This document shows positions 35,273 through 47,432 of a DNA stretch of 64,000 bases, in pieces. The notes beneath the pieces are model-generated. The model worked only from the letters and a program-made list of their open reading frames with translations. It made no database searches and was not told the DNA's origin. Within the stretch, counting starts at the first letter, position 1. Every line of letters starts with the position of its first letter. The stretch covers positions 122,623,731 to 122,687,730 of the forward strand of contig NC_134535.1 of NCBI RefSeq assembly GCF_050624435.1, read 5' to 3'. A program made the translations under genes and the position numbers. Source of the stretch: Tenrec ecaudatus (lineage: Eukaryota > Chordata > Mammalia > Afrosoricida > Tenrecidae).

Positions 35273-36215
35273 AGGTGAGAAACTTGAGGGTCCATGAAAA
35301 TGTTATTTTCTCATGGTATCAAAGCGAGTCCACACCAGAAATCCAATTAAAGTGTGTCTAGACCCAGAATCTTTCACTTAACACATCTGCCATTATCGTT
35401 AGCAATAACGCTGTTCAGGAGTGTGCTTTTCTGCTCATCTGCAGGCAGGCTCTGCTCTGAGAGCGTCATCCTAAGAGAAGACTCTGGATCTGCCTGGAGG
35501 AGATGTCCCCCCACAAATGCCTGGCTAATACCATGAAAGATGGGTTCATTTCCCATTATAATGAATTATGATCCATAAAGAACGTTTATTACAAAAGCAA
35601 AAACAAAAAATAAAACCAGGACATTTGCTCACATATCTAATACCTTATTATGATAAATCAAATTGAATTATGATACCTTAGTTTTTAAAAGAGAACATTT
35701 GCTCGTATCAAATTTTTTCTAATAAACTTCATCCCTCAAACAATCAGCCTTCAGTAAGCCTGTATTAACTAACACTCGTTAGCGTGCCTCCATGCAGTTT
35801 AGCTTGATTAGCGTCAGTATACTTTTGCAACTTCATCCTTTGGGTGACCTCTACAATCTGTTTCAGTATAAATGCTATGTTTTCAGCATAACCCCTCTAA
35901 ACATTGTGTCAATCATTTTATTCTGTATTTCTAGGAGAGAATGGTGTTAAATTTATTGTCACAATGTAACCTGGAGAATTTAGAGGTATTTCTGGTGGAA
36001 AACCACTCTAAACCTCTTGAAAAAACATCACAAAAGGATTTATAAGTATCAGAATGACGTACCAGAAATTTAAATTTAATGAGCTTACAAGTGACAAGCC
36101 TAAAAATGCCCAGTACTGATTGGATTCATTTCCCTTCTAACACCACCTTAACATTAGGCAGAGCCATCAGGTGGCTTTCTATTTCAAGTTTTAAAATTCC
36201 CGAGGACATACATAC

Positions 36216-36222
36216 CTGCCAT
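36216..36222 (-). CDS. KLRD1: KLRD1 copy B exon 1 (coding part)
   Basis: ATG GCA G then the donor GTATGT, identical in layout to copy A. Confidence 0.75.
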
Positions 36223-37680
36223 GGAAATTGGTGCTCCAGGTCAATGCAAGAAAGGAGTGATGAGCGTTTGTTGGAAAGCAAAATTATCTCACAGAGCTAA
36301 AGAATCCACAAGTTGTATATATATATAAAATAAAAGAGAATTGTGTGTTTCAACAATGCTGTTTCATCACCTACCGGTGAGCTACGTATGTAGCATGAAA
36401 GCAGCCGGAAACATGTGATTTCTGAAATGTTCCAAATATCACAATACAGGAAATTATCACTTACCTTAGTAATAAAAACCATGTGATTAGAATAAGAAGT
36501 GAGAGAGAGATGCTGGTTTTTAAGCTTGTACCCGAATAGTGATGTAGAAAAAAAAAATTCTAAGCCATATAAAAATATGGACAAAAGAAGGTACATTACT
36601 AAAACTCTGTGGATATTTTTTCTTTTAATAAAAATAAACAATCATTGTGCATTTACCATGTATCAAGTAGTCTGAAACATTTTATATCTACAAATTCATT
36701 CAACAAGATGTCAAGATAAAGAGGATGCAGATATCTTTATTTAACGATGTAAATACTCGTGTCCTCTTGGTTAAATAACTTCCGCCTTGTTACCTGAGCA
36801 AGAAGTACAGACAGCTTTACAGGATGCCCTTTAGAGCTCACCATGCTCAGGGGATTAAGCCCATCTTCTCTGTAGACTCCCCTTTCTTTTCTCCTACACG
36901 GTGTAATATATCTAACCATTTATTATCTTTGTGTTTCTCATCTCTGTCTCATCAAACCAACCACATAAAGTAAAGATTCCACTATTTTTCTATGTATATA
37001 ACACACACACCTGTATTATAATGCTTTATCACTTGTTCTACAGCCACACTTCCGTGTCTTACATTAATCTTCTTTTTACAACTCCTCACTTTCCAATGTT
37101 CTATTTCCAAGGCTCTTTGTATATGGCAGCAGCTGCCCTGATAAATTCTGTTTAATTTACATGTTAATTGTTATAATCATTTACAAGTATTACCTCATTC
37201 AGATATTATACTGATATTTTAGCTAAAACTTTTCAAAAATCCTCAAAAAAACATTTACGTGAGCATTGCAAATGTGAGATAGATAGAATGGGAGTCTTGA
37301 GAACAGTTCCTTGATCTGTGATCTAATATCTAGCAATAAAAACTACCATTCATCCCCATAGGAAATGATCTCCATAATCAATTGTGCTATTATACTTCGT
37401 TCATCTTAATATTTCTACAGGTGAACCTGCTCTAAAGTTGAATTTTACATTCAACAAATCAGGCTTGTGGCTTCATTTCTAAGTTTTGTGAAGACACAGT
37501 TTTCCATCTTTTTAGTCATGTTGATATATTTGCCTTTACTCACACATCAAAATTGCCTAAATCTAGGTTCCTACTGGAGAATATGAACACGAGCCTTCCT
37601 TTATCCAGTGCTTATGGAAATTTAAGTTGAGAGGAACTATTTTTATAAGTAAACCTTTTGACCAATATAAACTACTCATA
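36223..37680 (-). promoter_or_regulatory. Upstream flank of KLRD1 copy B
   Basis: Matches the flank of copy A in order. The RTE insertion that interrupts A is absent here. Nothing in it beyond this similarity is recognised; the short open frames are not gene-like. Confidence 0.4.
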
Positions 37681-37890
37681 GATAACTAGTTGGTGTTGGA
37701 CATTGCTGAACCAGTAGAAACCTGCCTAATGTCAAACACCTTTTGCCCCCATATAAAGGCATTGAAACTAAAATGAGTTTAGGATTTTTCTTTAGGTTTT
37801 AGGTTTGGGATCCAACATAATTTTCAAAACTGTAATGAAATATGCAGTAAATATTATTGGTACAATGCTATCACTTTTAGATAATCTTTT

Positions 37891-38589
37891 CTTAATCATT
37901 TTGTTGGGCTTATACAACTCTTAACACAATCCATACATACATCAATTGTGTAAAGCACATTTGTACATTTGTTGCCATCATCATTCTCAAAACATTTGCT
38001 CTCCACTTGAGCCCCTGGCATCAGCTCTTCATTTTCCCCCTCCCTCCCTGCATCTCCCGCCCTCATGAGCCCTCGATAATTTATAATTTTGTCATATCTT
38101 ACACTGTCCGATGTCTCCTTCACCCACTTTTCTGTTGTCCGTCCCCCAGGGAGGAGGTTATATGTAGATCCCTGTAATCGGTTCCCCCTTTCCACACCAC
38201 CTTCCCTCCACCCTCCCGGTATCGCCACTCTCACCACTGGTTCTGAAGGGATCATCCGTCCTGGATTCCCTGTGTTCCTATCTGTACCATTGTACATCCT
38301 CTGTTCTAGCCAGATTTGTAAGGTAGAATTGGGTTCATGATAGTGGGGGGATGGGGGCAGTGAGGAAACATTTAGGAACTAGAGGAAATGGTATGTTTCA
38401 TCATTGCTACAGTGCACCCTGACTGGCTCGTCGCCTCCCCGTGACCCTTCCATAAGAGGATATCCAGTTGCCCAAAGATGGGCTTTGGGTCCCCACTCCG
38501 CACTCCCCCTCATTCACAATGATATATTTTTTTTGTCCTTTGATGCCTGATTCCTGATCCCTTCGACACCTTATAATCACAAAGACTGG
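37891..38589 (-). mobile_element. 5'-truncated L1 with clear target-site duplication
   Basis: 699 bp of L1 3'UTR in reverse, flanked by a perfect 18-bp duplication ACTTTTAGATAATCTTTT (37873-37890 and 38590-38607). It lies just outside block B. The perfect duplication makes it one of the younger insertions here. Confidence 0.85.
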
Positions 38590-38609
38590 ACTTTTAGATA
38601 ATCTTTTGG

Positions 38610-41600
38610 GAAAATTACCTTTTAAATATTTTAGAATCATCCCTGATGAAAGCTAAATAACTGATAATTTCCTTTTATAGTTTAGTCAATAACTCAGAAG
38701 TAGGAAGCCGGTAAAGCCATACTCAATTCATAAAGTCTACACTCATGGTTTAAATTAGATACCTGCATCTTAATCAACATATATTACATATGTTATATTT
38801 TTCCTGCTTTATACCTAAAATCCATTTGATTTTTAAAGATTCAGAATAGTCTCTCTATATGCATATAAAACAACCATTCAGAATAAACCTTATATTCAAA
38901 TTAAGAACCTGGACAAATTTAAAATGAGTCAAAAGGGAGAGCAAATGATAAGGTGCTACATTTTAACCTAACTATATCTGCAATAGTTCACTTTACAATG
39001 CACTCTGTCTAATAACAAAGATATGGACATCTGCAGACTGTGCTCAGAGGGATTGCCTCACCAGAGGCTTACTCTGTGTGGGAGCTTTTGCATTCTTTAA
39101 ACTTGAAGGAAAAGGCAGAAGGTGTGTGCGGGGGAGGAGGGGGGATTATTTCTGAGTGTATTGCCAGAAGAAGTAAAATTTCTCATTAACCATATCAGGA
39201 AATAAAACAGGGGGGTTCTAATTAAAATTCTCACTTATTAAATGATTTGCTGATAGCAATAATGAATACACCGTGTATTGACACCTTCTTGATAATATTG
39301 TTAACAATTCTGACCTCCCAGATCCTCTGGGAAAAGACACAACGTCTCAGTTTGTTCCAGAATATGGAAGAGGATACTAAAGGAAAGAACTTGGATAATT
39401 CTATTTTCCTTAGCTTTATAATATCTAAATCTGATGTATGTAAGTTTTGGAACCGAGGTGCCTGATATATTTATCATGGCTAAGCCTCAGAGTGGGCCTG
39501 ACTTCATCATTTTCAAGCTCTTGTTTTGGCATTATCTAGGTACCGGACCCCTAAAAGCAAGGTGCTTGACCAAAGAAAAATGATTATTCTGAGGCTTAAT
39601 TCAGTTGCCAACGTGACTAAGGCTAACTTCCTCACACACAAAAAAAAAAATCAATGACCTGAGTAGGGAGTTCAAAGCCTGTGCGTAAGAAATGGTTTAT
39701 GCTACTTTGGGTCAGATTTCAGGTAACATAAGTAAATAACAAAGCATTTTTCTACAAAGTTAAGCCCTTTGGCCTTCTTACATTTTTTTTTAAGAAGAAA
39801 GATTTTAAATGTTCTTAAGGGAGTATAGAAACAAGAGCCTTACCAGAAGTCAATGCAGCAGCCTTCAGGAAAATGCTTATGACAGTTCCCTTGTAACTTT
39901 CCTGTAAAATTTCTTTAGCCACATAAACAAACCTATCCAAGTCGAGCACAATTTAAAGTCACTGCTTAGGGTTTCTAGCATCCAGACCCTGAAATTTCCA
40001 GTTCGATTATGTAGACTAGTTTCTGGTTTCGACCCTATGTCTATCCTCAGTAAGCAGCCATCCCTGGGATTCATTGGTCTTGTCTCTGTCAGTCACTCTC
40101 CTCCATTCCAATGTTTATTGTGATTTCAATAAACCTTTTTGTTTCACTTTAGCAGTCTGAGAATTTTACTCTAGGACACTGTCAAGCTGTGGAATATATT
40201 AACACCTTAGCCAAGCCGTTCAGTTTTGATGGTCTTGTTTCTTTGATTCACTGTTCACTGCTGTCCATGAAAGGTAGGACAATGGGGGGAAAGGAGATTG
40301 TCTCCACCTAATACCTACACAGAACTTAATTTAGCCGGCCCTGCCACAATAAAGGGGTTGGAAAGAGATTAGGGACACATTAGACACGTGTGGTGACAGG
40401 CCAAAGCTGGGCATGCTCAAACCAGTCGCCTAGGCTCAGCGCAAGGTCAACCTGGCATACACAGTAGGCACCAGCAATGTTAGGTCACACATGCACCTGA
40501 ACTCAGCCACCAAGAATGATCAGTACCCTCAACCATGCCCATCCGTCACCCCCCACACCCCACCCCAAGAGGGGACAGGAAGGGCTTAATGGGCAGGCTG
40601 AGGGCCGGCCTCTCTCAGGTGCTGTCTCAGGTCTGAGAACAAGATCTCTTCCTTGTGTACGGTGTCCATTTGTGTAACCACTCAGGGCTTGAGCTCTTTC
40701 TTCCCTTTCGGTTCTGGCACTTCTTTTTTCACATAGTTTTTCATGCTCCCCTGAAGTAGCTATTTTCAATCGTGACCCATCCCACAGTCCTACCATATGG
40801 TCTCGCATGCTTTCTAGGTAATTGAGACAGTAATACTCAAAACTTCCCTTTCCCTCTTACAAATTACTTGGATTACAAAGTGCTTTTGCCTCATGAATTC
40901 TTTCAGTGTTGAGATGTAAGAACTGGGGGAAACCATTCCAGAAACCTAACATCACCAGAATATGAAAACTTACTCTTCTCTGTAATCTTCCCAGAGTTAA
41001 GAGGTTCTGCGTCACTAAGTTTAGGTTGACTTTTGTGACTTTGATTAAGAAAACCAAACCTTTTTGTACATCGTATAAACCATTTTGAGAGAGGAGGTCT
41101 CTCTCCAAGTGGGTCAGTTTCTCATGACATGTGGAGAAGAAGACCACTCATGTCCTTCCACTTATAAAAGTACAAAAAAAAAAAAACATTGTTGTACAAT
41201 CACCCAAATCCACAAGCTCCTACAGGAGTGATTAGTGAATCTTACTGGAAATTCAAGTTACGAGGTGGGGTGGAGCCGGGGAACTAAGAGTGGCATGTCT
41301 GTGTCTGAGAGGGTGGACCCAGTGGGCCAAACTGCTATTGGGAGAAACACTTAGTGTTACTTATATAGACCCCAAAGGGAGAGTGTGCCTGGTACTATGT
41401 TCCTAACTGGATACTTTTGACCTAGTTTCTATCAAGCCCTTAGTGACCCAGTCCATGCTATAGACCACTGGGACATTAGACTCTGCCCTTTCCAGGTGCT
41501 CAGCATCCTTCATAGACTATACCAGAAGGATCCCATTTGGAAACCATAAATTCATCTTTAGCAGATTTAAGAAAGTGAAATTCTCCTTTGGACTTAGTCT

Positions 41601-41870
41601 GTCCTAGAGCGAGAACAAGCAGATGATTGCTGCCCTAAGGTGATGGAATTGGAGAATCTTGGATTTTAATTTGAACCTCTTGCTTTGAGAGTGCTCAATG
41701 AATGGCAGTTCAGGACTATCAAATATTCAATATTTTCATGCTCTCATTCCTTTTTTATGACATGTGGTAGTATAGCAGGCATAGTTCTGCCTTTGTGTTA
41801 TTGAAAGTTTTGCCATATCTCCAATCCTAAGTATATGTGTAAATAGTGTCTAGTCACTTAGGATTTATTT
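38610..41870. other. No host gene seen; old repeats
   Basis: About 38930-39090 resembles 30740-30900 (shared old repeat), and 39540-40180 is LTR-like. 40380-40830 is C-rich without a convincing open frame. Confidence 0.5.
39540..40180 (+). other. LTR-like stretch, uncertain
   Basis: CTCCATTCCAATG followed by TTTCAATAAACCTTTTTGTT and a T/C-rich run looks like the R/U5 part of an old LTR. No viral coding sequence is seen nearby. Low certainty. Confidence 0.28.
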
Positions 41871-41879
41871 TTTAAAGTT

Positions 41880-42270
41880 AATTTCTATTTTTATGTTTTA
41901 TTACTTTATTGGGAGCTCTTATAGATATTATAACAATCCATAATTCAGTTTGATCAAGTATAATTTTATAATTATACTTGGAGAACTGTCCAATTTTCTT
42001 AGATGTTGGTTTTGGGTCTCTACTTTGTCCACAATCCTTCACATCAATTTGATTGCTTGTTTTTGAACTTCTGGTACCTATTCCCATTGACACCTCATGA
42101 TCACACAGGCTGATGTCTTTCTTCCATGTGCACTTTGTTGCTTCCCTACTAGATAGTCGCTTGTTTAACTTCAAGCCTTTAAGACCCCAGACACTATCTC
42201 TTTTAATAGCCAAGCACCAACAACTTTCTTAACCACATTTGCTTATGCACCCATTTTTCTTCACAGTTAA
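41880..42270 (-). mobile_element. L1 3'UTR fragment
   Basis: Reverse-oriented: TATTGGGAGCTCTTATAGAT tip, then CATGATCACACAGGCTGATG and TTCAAGCCTTTAAGACCCCA. The 111-codon open frame on the minus strand is inside it. Confidence 0.7.
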
Positions 42271-42611
42271 GCTTTTAATCTGTACAAGTCAACAATTCAT
42301 GTAGTGTGGTCAAAAACACTGGACTACACATGCATAATTTCCTTTTTAACAGTGTTTTAAATTTTATACCATTGCCTAAATTAAGGATATTATCAATAGT
42401 ATCACCTTATACTCCATGGAGATAATTTATAATGTTCTCCAAGAAAAGTATAATATGTTTAAAGTAAAACAGGGATGTATATAAACCATAGATATATAAA
42501 TGGATGTTGAGCTCATGGTTAATCATGGGTGTTGTATTGTCTTAGTTTTTTTAATTTACCTCTGTAAACTCTAATATAATCTAATCAATCTTTCTGGCTT
42601 CTAATATCCAT

Positions 42612-43235
42612 TGTGATCACTCCACAGAACTCACAGAAAAATGTACATGAATAAAGGCTTTATTAAGGAAGTTAACAAGTTATAATGTCAGTGATAAATG
42701 TTCAGAGTAGTTATTTACTAGAAGATGCTGCAAAGCTTCAGGTCTGCTAATAAAATCCCAAAGAGGCATGCTACTCTGTTGTAACCTTCAACCCAAAGGT
42801 ATTTAGCTCAGGCTCTGTGGGTCAAGTCCAACGTCCCTAATCAAGTGCATAGGGCACCCACTCCACAAGCCAGGGTCCTGCACAAACACACTCATTTTAG
42901 CTTGCTCTGTGATTGAGAAGTCCTTCACTCTGTTCCATGCTCTGGCTTTTGGTTCTGCTGCTGTTGCTAGTGGTATCACTGTCATATGGATCCACGAGGT
43001 TCACTGCACAGAAATCGTGAGTCCAGATAACATCCTCCAACCCTGGTTCTTGCTGGCAATGAGATCCTTCCTCCTGCTTCCCAGTGGGCTCATTTTATCC
43101 ACAGCAGACGGCACTCCAGAGAATCCTGTTCATAATTACTCACAGACAAATCCTATCAGAACCTTCCCCAACCTTCTTAGCAGGTACATGCAGGGAAAGG
43201 TCACTTGGTGGGAGTTAGATAATAGTTAGAGAAGA
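42612..43235 (-). mobile_element. Possible solitary LTR
   Basis: Read on the minus strand it starts TGTCTTCTCTAACTATTATC and ends GTGGAGTGATCACA, with AATAAAG about 50 bp before the end, a layout expected of an LTR. I found no matching direct repeats at its edges. The 106-codon open frame inside is not gene-like. Confidence 0.42.
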
Positions 43236-43264
43236 CACACTAAATAAGTCTCTGCCCCTGCAGG

Positions 43265-44085
43265 TTTAATCTAAGAACTATTAGTTCATATGACATGTCT
43301 CTACTAGATGCCCCACCTCATGAAGATATCATTGAAGATATGGTTATTACAGCAAAGTGTGGTAAATAAATCAGATATTGCTCGGCTATCTGAAAAATGG
43401 TGTCTAGAGTCTTAAAGGCTTTACTTCTAGCAAGCAGCCATCTAAGTCCACACAGAGGAAGCATGTCAGCCTGTGCGATCCAAGGATCCAACAAAATCCA
43501 ATTATGGAGCAGGGATTAGAGTATTAGACCTTAAGTTCTGACAACCCAGTTTGCAGAAGACTATTAGGACAGTTGAAGACCAAAATCCATTTGCAGAGAC
43601 CCCGCACAGGATAAGCCTCTGGGAATCCCTTCTGATGCTGATGGCCCTGCTATCAGACAGAGTACATTTTAAAGTGAATTATTGCAGATGTAGTTAGGTC
43701 ATAGTGTGATAAGATGTTAGGATATAACACCTTATCATTTGATCTCTCTTTGACGCTTTAAATTTGCTCCTGTTCTTAATATTTTCTACTTTTTTTCTAT
43801 TGAGGTTTTTTCCTCTGTTTTATTTTGTCATTGTTGTTGTTTGGGGGTTTGGAAGGGGTGTATGTTTTTCTGTAAATAAACTCCAAAGTAGGGGAATCTA
43901 TAGAAACAGTAATGAGTAATACTTTCCTAGGGCCATGGAAGGAGAGGTTGGAGAAATGAGGAGCTAATAACAATGAGTCTAAGGCAGAAGAAAATGTCCT
44001 GAAATTGACTGTGGTGATAGTTGTACAACTCTCCTTAATATGATTGAACTATTGAATTATGGGATATCACATGCAAGTAAAATTT
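43265..44085 (+). mobile_element. L1 3'UTR fragment abutting RTE copy 2
   Basis: Reads GAGTCTTAAAGGCTTTACTT, CAGCCTGTGCGATCCAAGGA, ACACCTTATCATTTGATCTC and ends near CATGCAAGTAAAATTTT, where the RTE sequence takes over with shared bases at the join. Confidence 0.68.
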
Positions 44086-45322
44086 TGCTGAAGATCATCC
44101 AACAACCGTTGCTGCATTGATAGGAAGCTGCCAGAGGTTCCAGCTGGATTCAGAAAAGGATGTGGAACAAGGCATATAACTGCTGATGTCAGATGGATCT
44201 TGACTGAAAACAGAGCATACCAGAAAGATGTTTATTTGTGTTTTACTGACTACGCCAAGGAATTCAACATTATGGATCATAAGTATGGAGAACCTTAAAA
44301 AGAATGGGAATTCTAGAACCTTTCATTGTCTTTATGCACAATTTATACACGGCTCAGGAGGCAGCTATAGGAACAGAACAAGGGAACGCTGCACGGTTTA
44401 AAATCAGGAAAGGTGTGTGTCAGGGGTGTGCCCTCTCACTCAATGTATGCCATCTGTATGCTCAGAAAATAATCAGAGAACCGGGATTCTATGAAGGAGA
44501 GTTTGGCATCATGGATGGAGGATGGTTTGACCACTAATCCTGATAACGCAACCTTGCTTGCTGAAAGTGAGAAGTACTTGAAACACTTATTAATGAAGGT
44601 CAATGATTGCTACATTTATTATAGATTACAACTCAATTTTAAAAAGACCAAATTCCTCCCAACTGGACCAATGGCTAACATCGTGATAAATGGAGTAAAG
44701 GTAGACATTGTCAAGAATGCTGTCTTGTTTGGATCCACAATCAATGCTCATGGAAGCAGCAGTCAAGAGAGCAAAAGATGTATTGTGTTAAGGAAATCTG
44801 CTGCACAAGACCTCTTTAGAGTACTGAAGAGCGCGGCTGTTACTGTGCGGAGTAATGTGCACCTGGCCATGCCATGGTGTTTCTCATTGCCTCAGATGCA
44901 GGTGAAAGTTGGACATTGAATAAGGAAGGCTGAAGAAGAATCCATGCATCTGAAATGTGGTGCCAGAGAAGAATATTAAAAGTACTATGAACTACTTGCT
45001 AAAAAGATAAACCAATCTTTCTTGGAAGAAGTGTGGTCAGAGTGTTCCTTCGAGGCAAGAATGGCAAGATGTCATCTTACAAATTTTGAATATATTGTCA
45101 GGGAAGACCAGCCCCTGGAGAAGGACATCGTGGTGGGTAAAGTGGAAAGACAGTGAGAAGGAGGAAAGCCTTCAGTGAGCTGGATTGAAACCGTCGCTGC
45201 CCCCTGAGCTCAGGTATAGCGACAGTGGTGAGAATGGAACTGCACCAGCGGTTGTTTCATTCTGTTGTATGTGGGGACACTGTGAGTTGGAACCCACTCA
45301 ATGGCACCAAACAAGAATAACA
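44085..45322 (+). mobile_element. RTE-clade LINE, degraded, copy 2
   Basis: Reverse-transcriptase fragments: VPAGFRKGCGT region, QKDVYLCFTDYAKEFNIMDH, ARFKIRKGVCQGCALS, NPDNATLLAES (YADD box lost) and LLMKVNDCYIYYRLQLN. The tail is TGAGTTGGAACCCACTCAAT then GGCACCAAACAAGAATAACA. 5'-truncated and frameshifted. Confidence 0.85.
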
Positions 45323-46146
45323 TTGAATTATGCAATATGGAAATTATGTGAATAAACATATTTTAAAATGTCACAGCTATTAAAAAGCTAAGAATTTTAT
45401 CATTAAAATATTTTGTCATGTTCATTAAATCAATATAGCGACTTATGATAAACTCCTGGCAACTTTAAAACTTTGTGAAAAGCCGCAGGAGATTTGTTTC
45501 CACTGTGTAAGAAAACTTGTGCTAGGGAAAAATGAGGCTTGCTTAATGTGTCCTCAGTTGCGTGAAATGTGTTGCTGAGTTGGCAGCAGTACAGTTTTCT
45601 TGGGATTAAAATCATATCTATTATTGGACAGCAAGAGCATAGTATTTTAATTTCTTTTTCATTGCTAACATGGGTACAACTTTAATTTTTAATTTAAATC
45701 TAGTAACTTCAATGTCAATGAGTTTCAATTAAGGGTTTATTCCACTTACCTCCTGAGTTCTATTAATATGCAAATGTTTAAAAAGTGATAATCCTGATAT
45801 ATTTTAATACACCCTTACTAAATGCTTTATAATCATATTATGTTATATCTTGGTGTTATTATATATAATATCTAAGGTTATATTTTCTTACTAAGGATTA
45901 TAGTTGTCCAATTATGAAGACTTTCATAGGTTCACATCTGTTGATCCAGGATAATTGGAGCAAAAATTGATATAAGACTAAAATATTATTATGGAGTTTA
46001 TGTAAGGTTCTATTATTTTGTTTTAATGCTCTGTTTTGTAGGGATAAGAACGTACTTCCTTCTCTGCTTCTAAGCCATCTATAACTTATAAAAATTTAAT
46101 AGTGTGGGTTTATACTCAGGTAAGAAATTTGTTATTTCTTTTTCCC

Positions 46147-46182
46147 TAATCCCTGAACGATTTTAAAATCGTTCAGGGATTA
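46147..46182. repeat. Perfect 36-bp palindrome
   Basis: Two 18-base arms meet without a spacer at TTTT|AAAA (46164/46165); each arm contains TAATCCCTGAACGATTTT or its complement. It lies in otherwise unremarkable AT-rich DNA. Confidence 0.9.
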
Positions 46183-46332
46183 TAATTGTTTGGCATTATA
46201 ATAATTTTCATAATTCCAGTAAGAATCTTTCTCTTTTGTTAACAGGACACTGGAATTTTTAGTTATATAACTAAGCTTTGATAAGAACAATATATTTGAG
46301 AATAGTGCTCAGAGAAAAAGGAACAATATCTA

Positions 46333-46652
46333 ATGAATCATGGAATGCAAGAAATTGAACAAATGGTCTTAGAAAAAGTGAAGTCAGAATGTTCTTTAGA
46401 AGGTAGGCTGTTGAAAGTTGGTCTCATACTTCGGACATGGTATCAGAAGGACCAGTCTCTGGAGAAGGGCATTGTGCTTTGCAAAATTGAGTGTTATAGA
46501 AAAAGAGAAAGACACTCAATAAGATGGATTGACATAGTATTTGTAACAATAGGCTGCAACAGAGCCAGGTTGAGAAGATGGCACAGAATGGGCAGGGTTT
46601 CAGTCTGTTGTCCTTAGGTCAGAAACAAGCTGACGGCACCAAACAACAGCAA
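46333..46652 (+). mobile_element. RTE-clade LINE, 3' end fragment
   Basis: Encodes VKSECSLEGRLLKVG and QKDQSLEKGIVLCK, followed by HSIRWIDIV, which match the C-terminal part of RTE/BovB ORF2. Ends GACGGCACCAAACAACAGCA, the shared SINE/LINE tail. Confidence 0.75.
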
Positions 46653-46654
46653 AT

Positions 46655-46800
46655 AGGTTTACAGTTCGGTGGAAGAAAAGATCAGGTGATCTGTTCTCAC
46701 AAAGACTACAACTCATGAAATTCTATGGACTAGTTCTACCTATATTATCTGGTCAATTTGAATTGGAATGGACTAGATAGCACAGCAACAACAACAAATG
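46655..46800 (+). mobile_element. AfroSINE 3' part
   Basis: GATCAGGTGATCTGTTCTCA to GAATGGACTAGATAGCACAG plus CAACAACAACAA tail, directly after an RTE end. Confidence 0.7.
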
Positions 46801-46977
46801 TTGCATGTATCATTAGAGAAACAAACAAAAAAAGATACCTTATGTTCAAACCAAATAAAGAGTAGCTAAATATTTCATCATTTAAAATAGTCTATTTAAC
46901 TATTGAATAAACGAAACTTTAAAATTGTCCTTTATATGAAAGTCAGATATTAAACTCAGAATTTTCCCTTTTGTCTC

Positions 46978-47432
46978 TGAGGTAGTTTATTATGCCAACC
47001 TGGCTGATAAACACATGTGGGGTTCATTGAAGGGCAGAGGGATAAATGGCTCAGTGAGCCTCACCTTTCTAGTTCTTGGGTTCTCTTGTTTTCTGATGGT
47101 CCTGCAAGACATCCCCAAGGAGAAGCTACATGGACCTATCCTGGTACAGCCCTGGGTGCTGGAGCACCCGTGTGGAAACCCCTGCCAGTACTGAGATGCC
47201 TACACATTCACTGATTTGGCTTTCAGCATCATTGCGTCTGTTTTGTGAGATGGAGGAGGACTTTGAGGATTGGTGTTGGACATATGGGTTAATGAGTTAA
47301 TGTTGACTTGTGGGCTTTGGCAACACTGGGTTGGGATGTTTTCTTGATGTACACTTATCCTTTATATAAAATTCTCTCTTATACATTAGTTTCTATAGAT
47401 TTGTTTCTTTTAAGTACCCAGACTAACACAAT
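46978..47432 (+). mobile_element. TG...CA repeat family, member 4
   Basis: Starts TGAGGTAGTTTATTATGCCA, ends CAGACTAACACA; closely matches member 2 over its whole length. Confidence 0.68.

Larger units (their letters stand above)
28809..36222 (-). pseudogene. KLRD1: KLRD1 (CD94)-like copy B, truncated by a stop in exon 6
   Basis: Second six-exon CD94 copy: 36222-36216, 34692-34600, 34446-34384, 32959-32808, 32005-31902 and 28920-28809. Exon sizes 1-5 are identical to copy A and human, and the frame is open through exon 5. Exon 6 carries TGA at 28895-28893, eight codons after its start, so the product would be 148 residues and lack the last three lectin cysteines. After the stop the old frame still reads EKCILYSP...KNDYICQH, so this is the only hard lesion. 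Human Cys59 is His and Cys70 is Ser. The exon 4 donor is GCATGT. The product would probably misfold. Alternatives are a polymorphic or assembly-error stop, or a truncated isoform. Confidence 0.82.
23430..37680. repeat. Duplicated block B carrying KLRD1 copy B
   Basis: Partner of 5990-19320. It is lengthened by L1 insertions (24940-27490, 29090-31195, 33380-33605) that A lacks, while A holds the RTE at 15970-18670 that B lacks. Confidence 0.75.

Noticed and set aside
44491-44919. 142-codon frame as a host gene
   Set aside because: It is RTE-type reverse-transcriptase remnant with the catalytic box lost.
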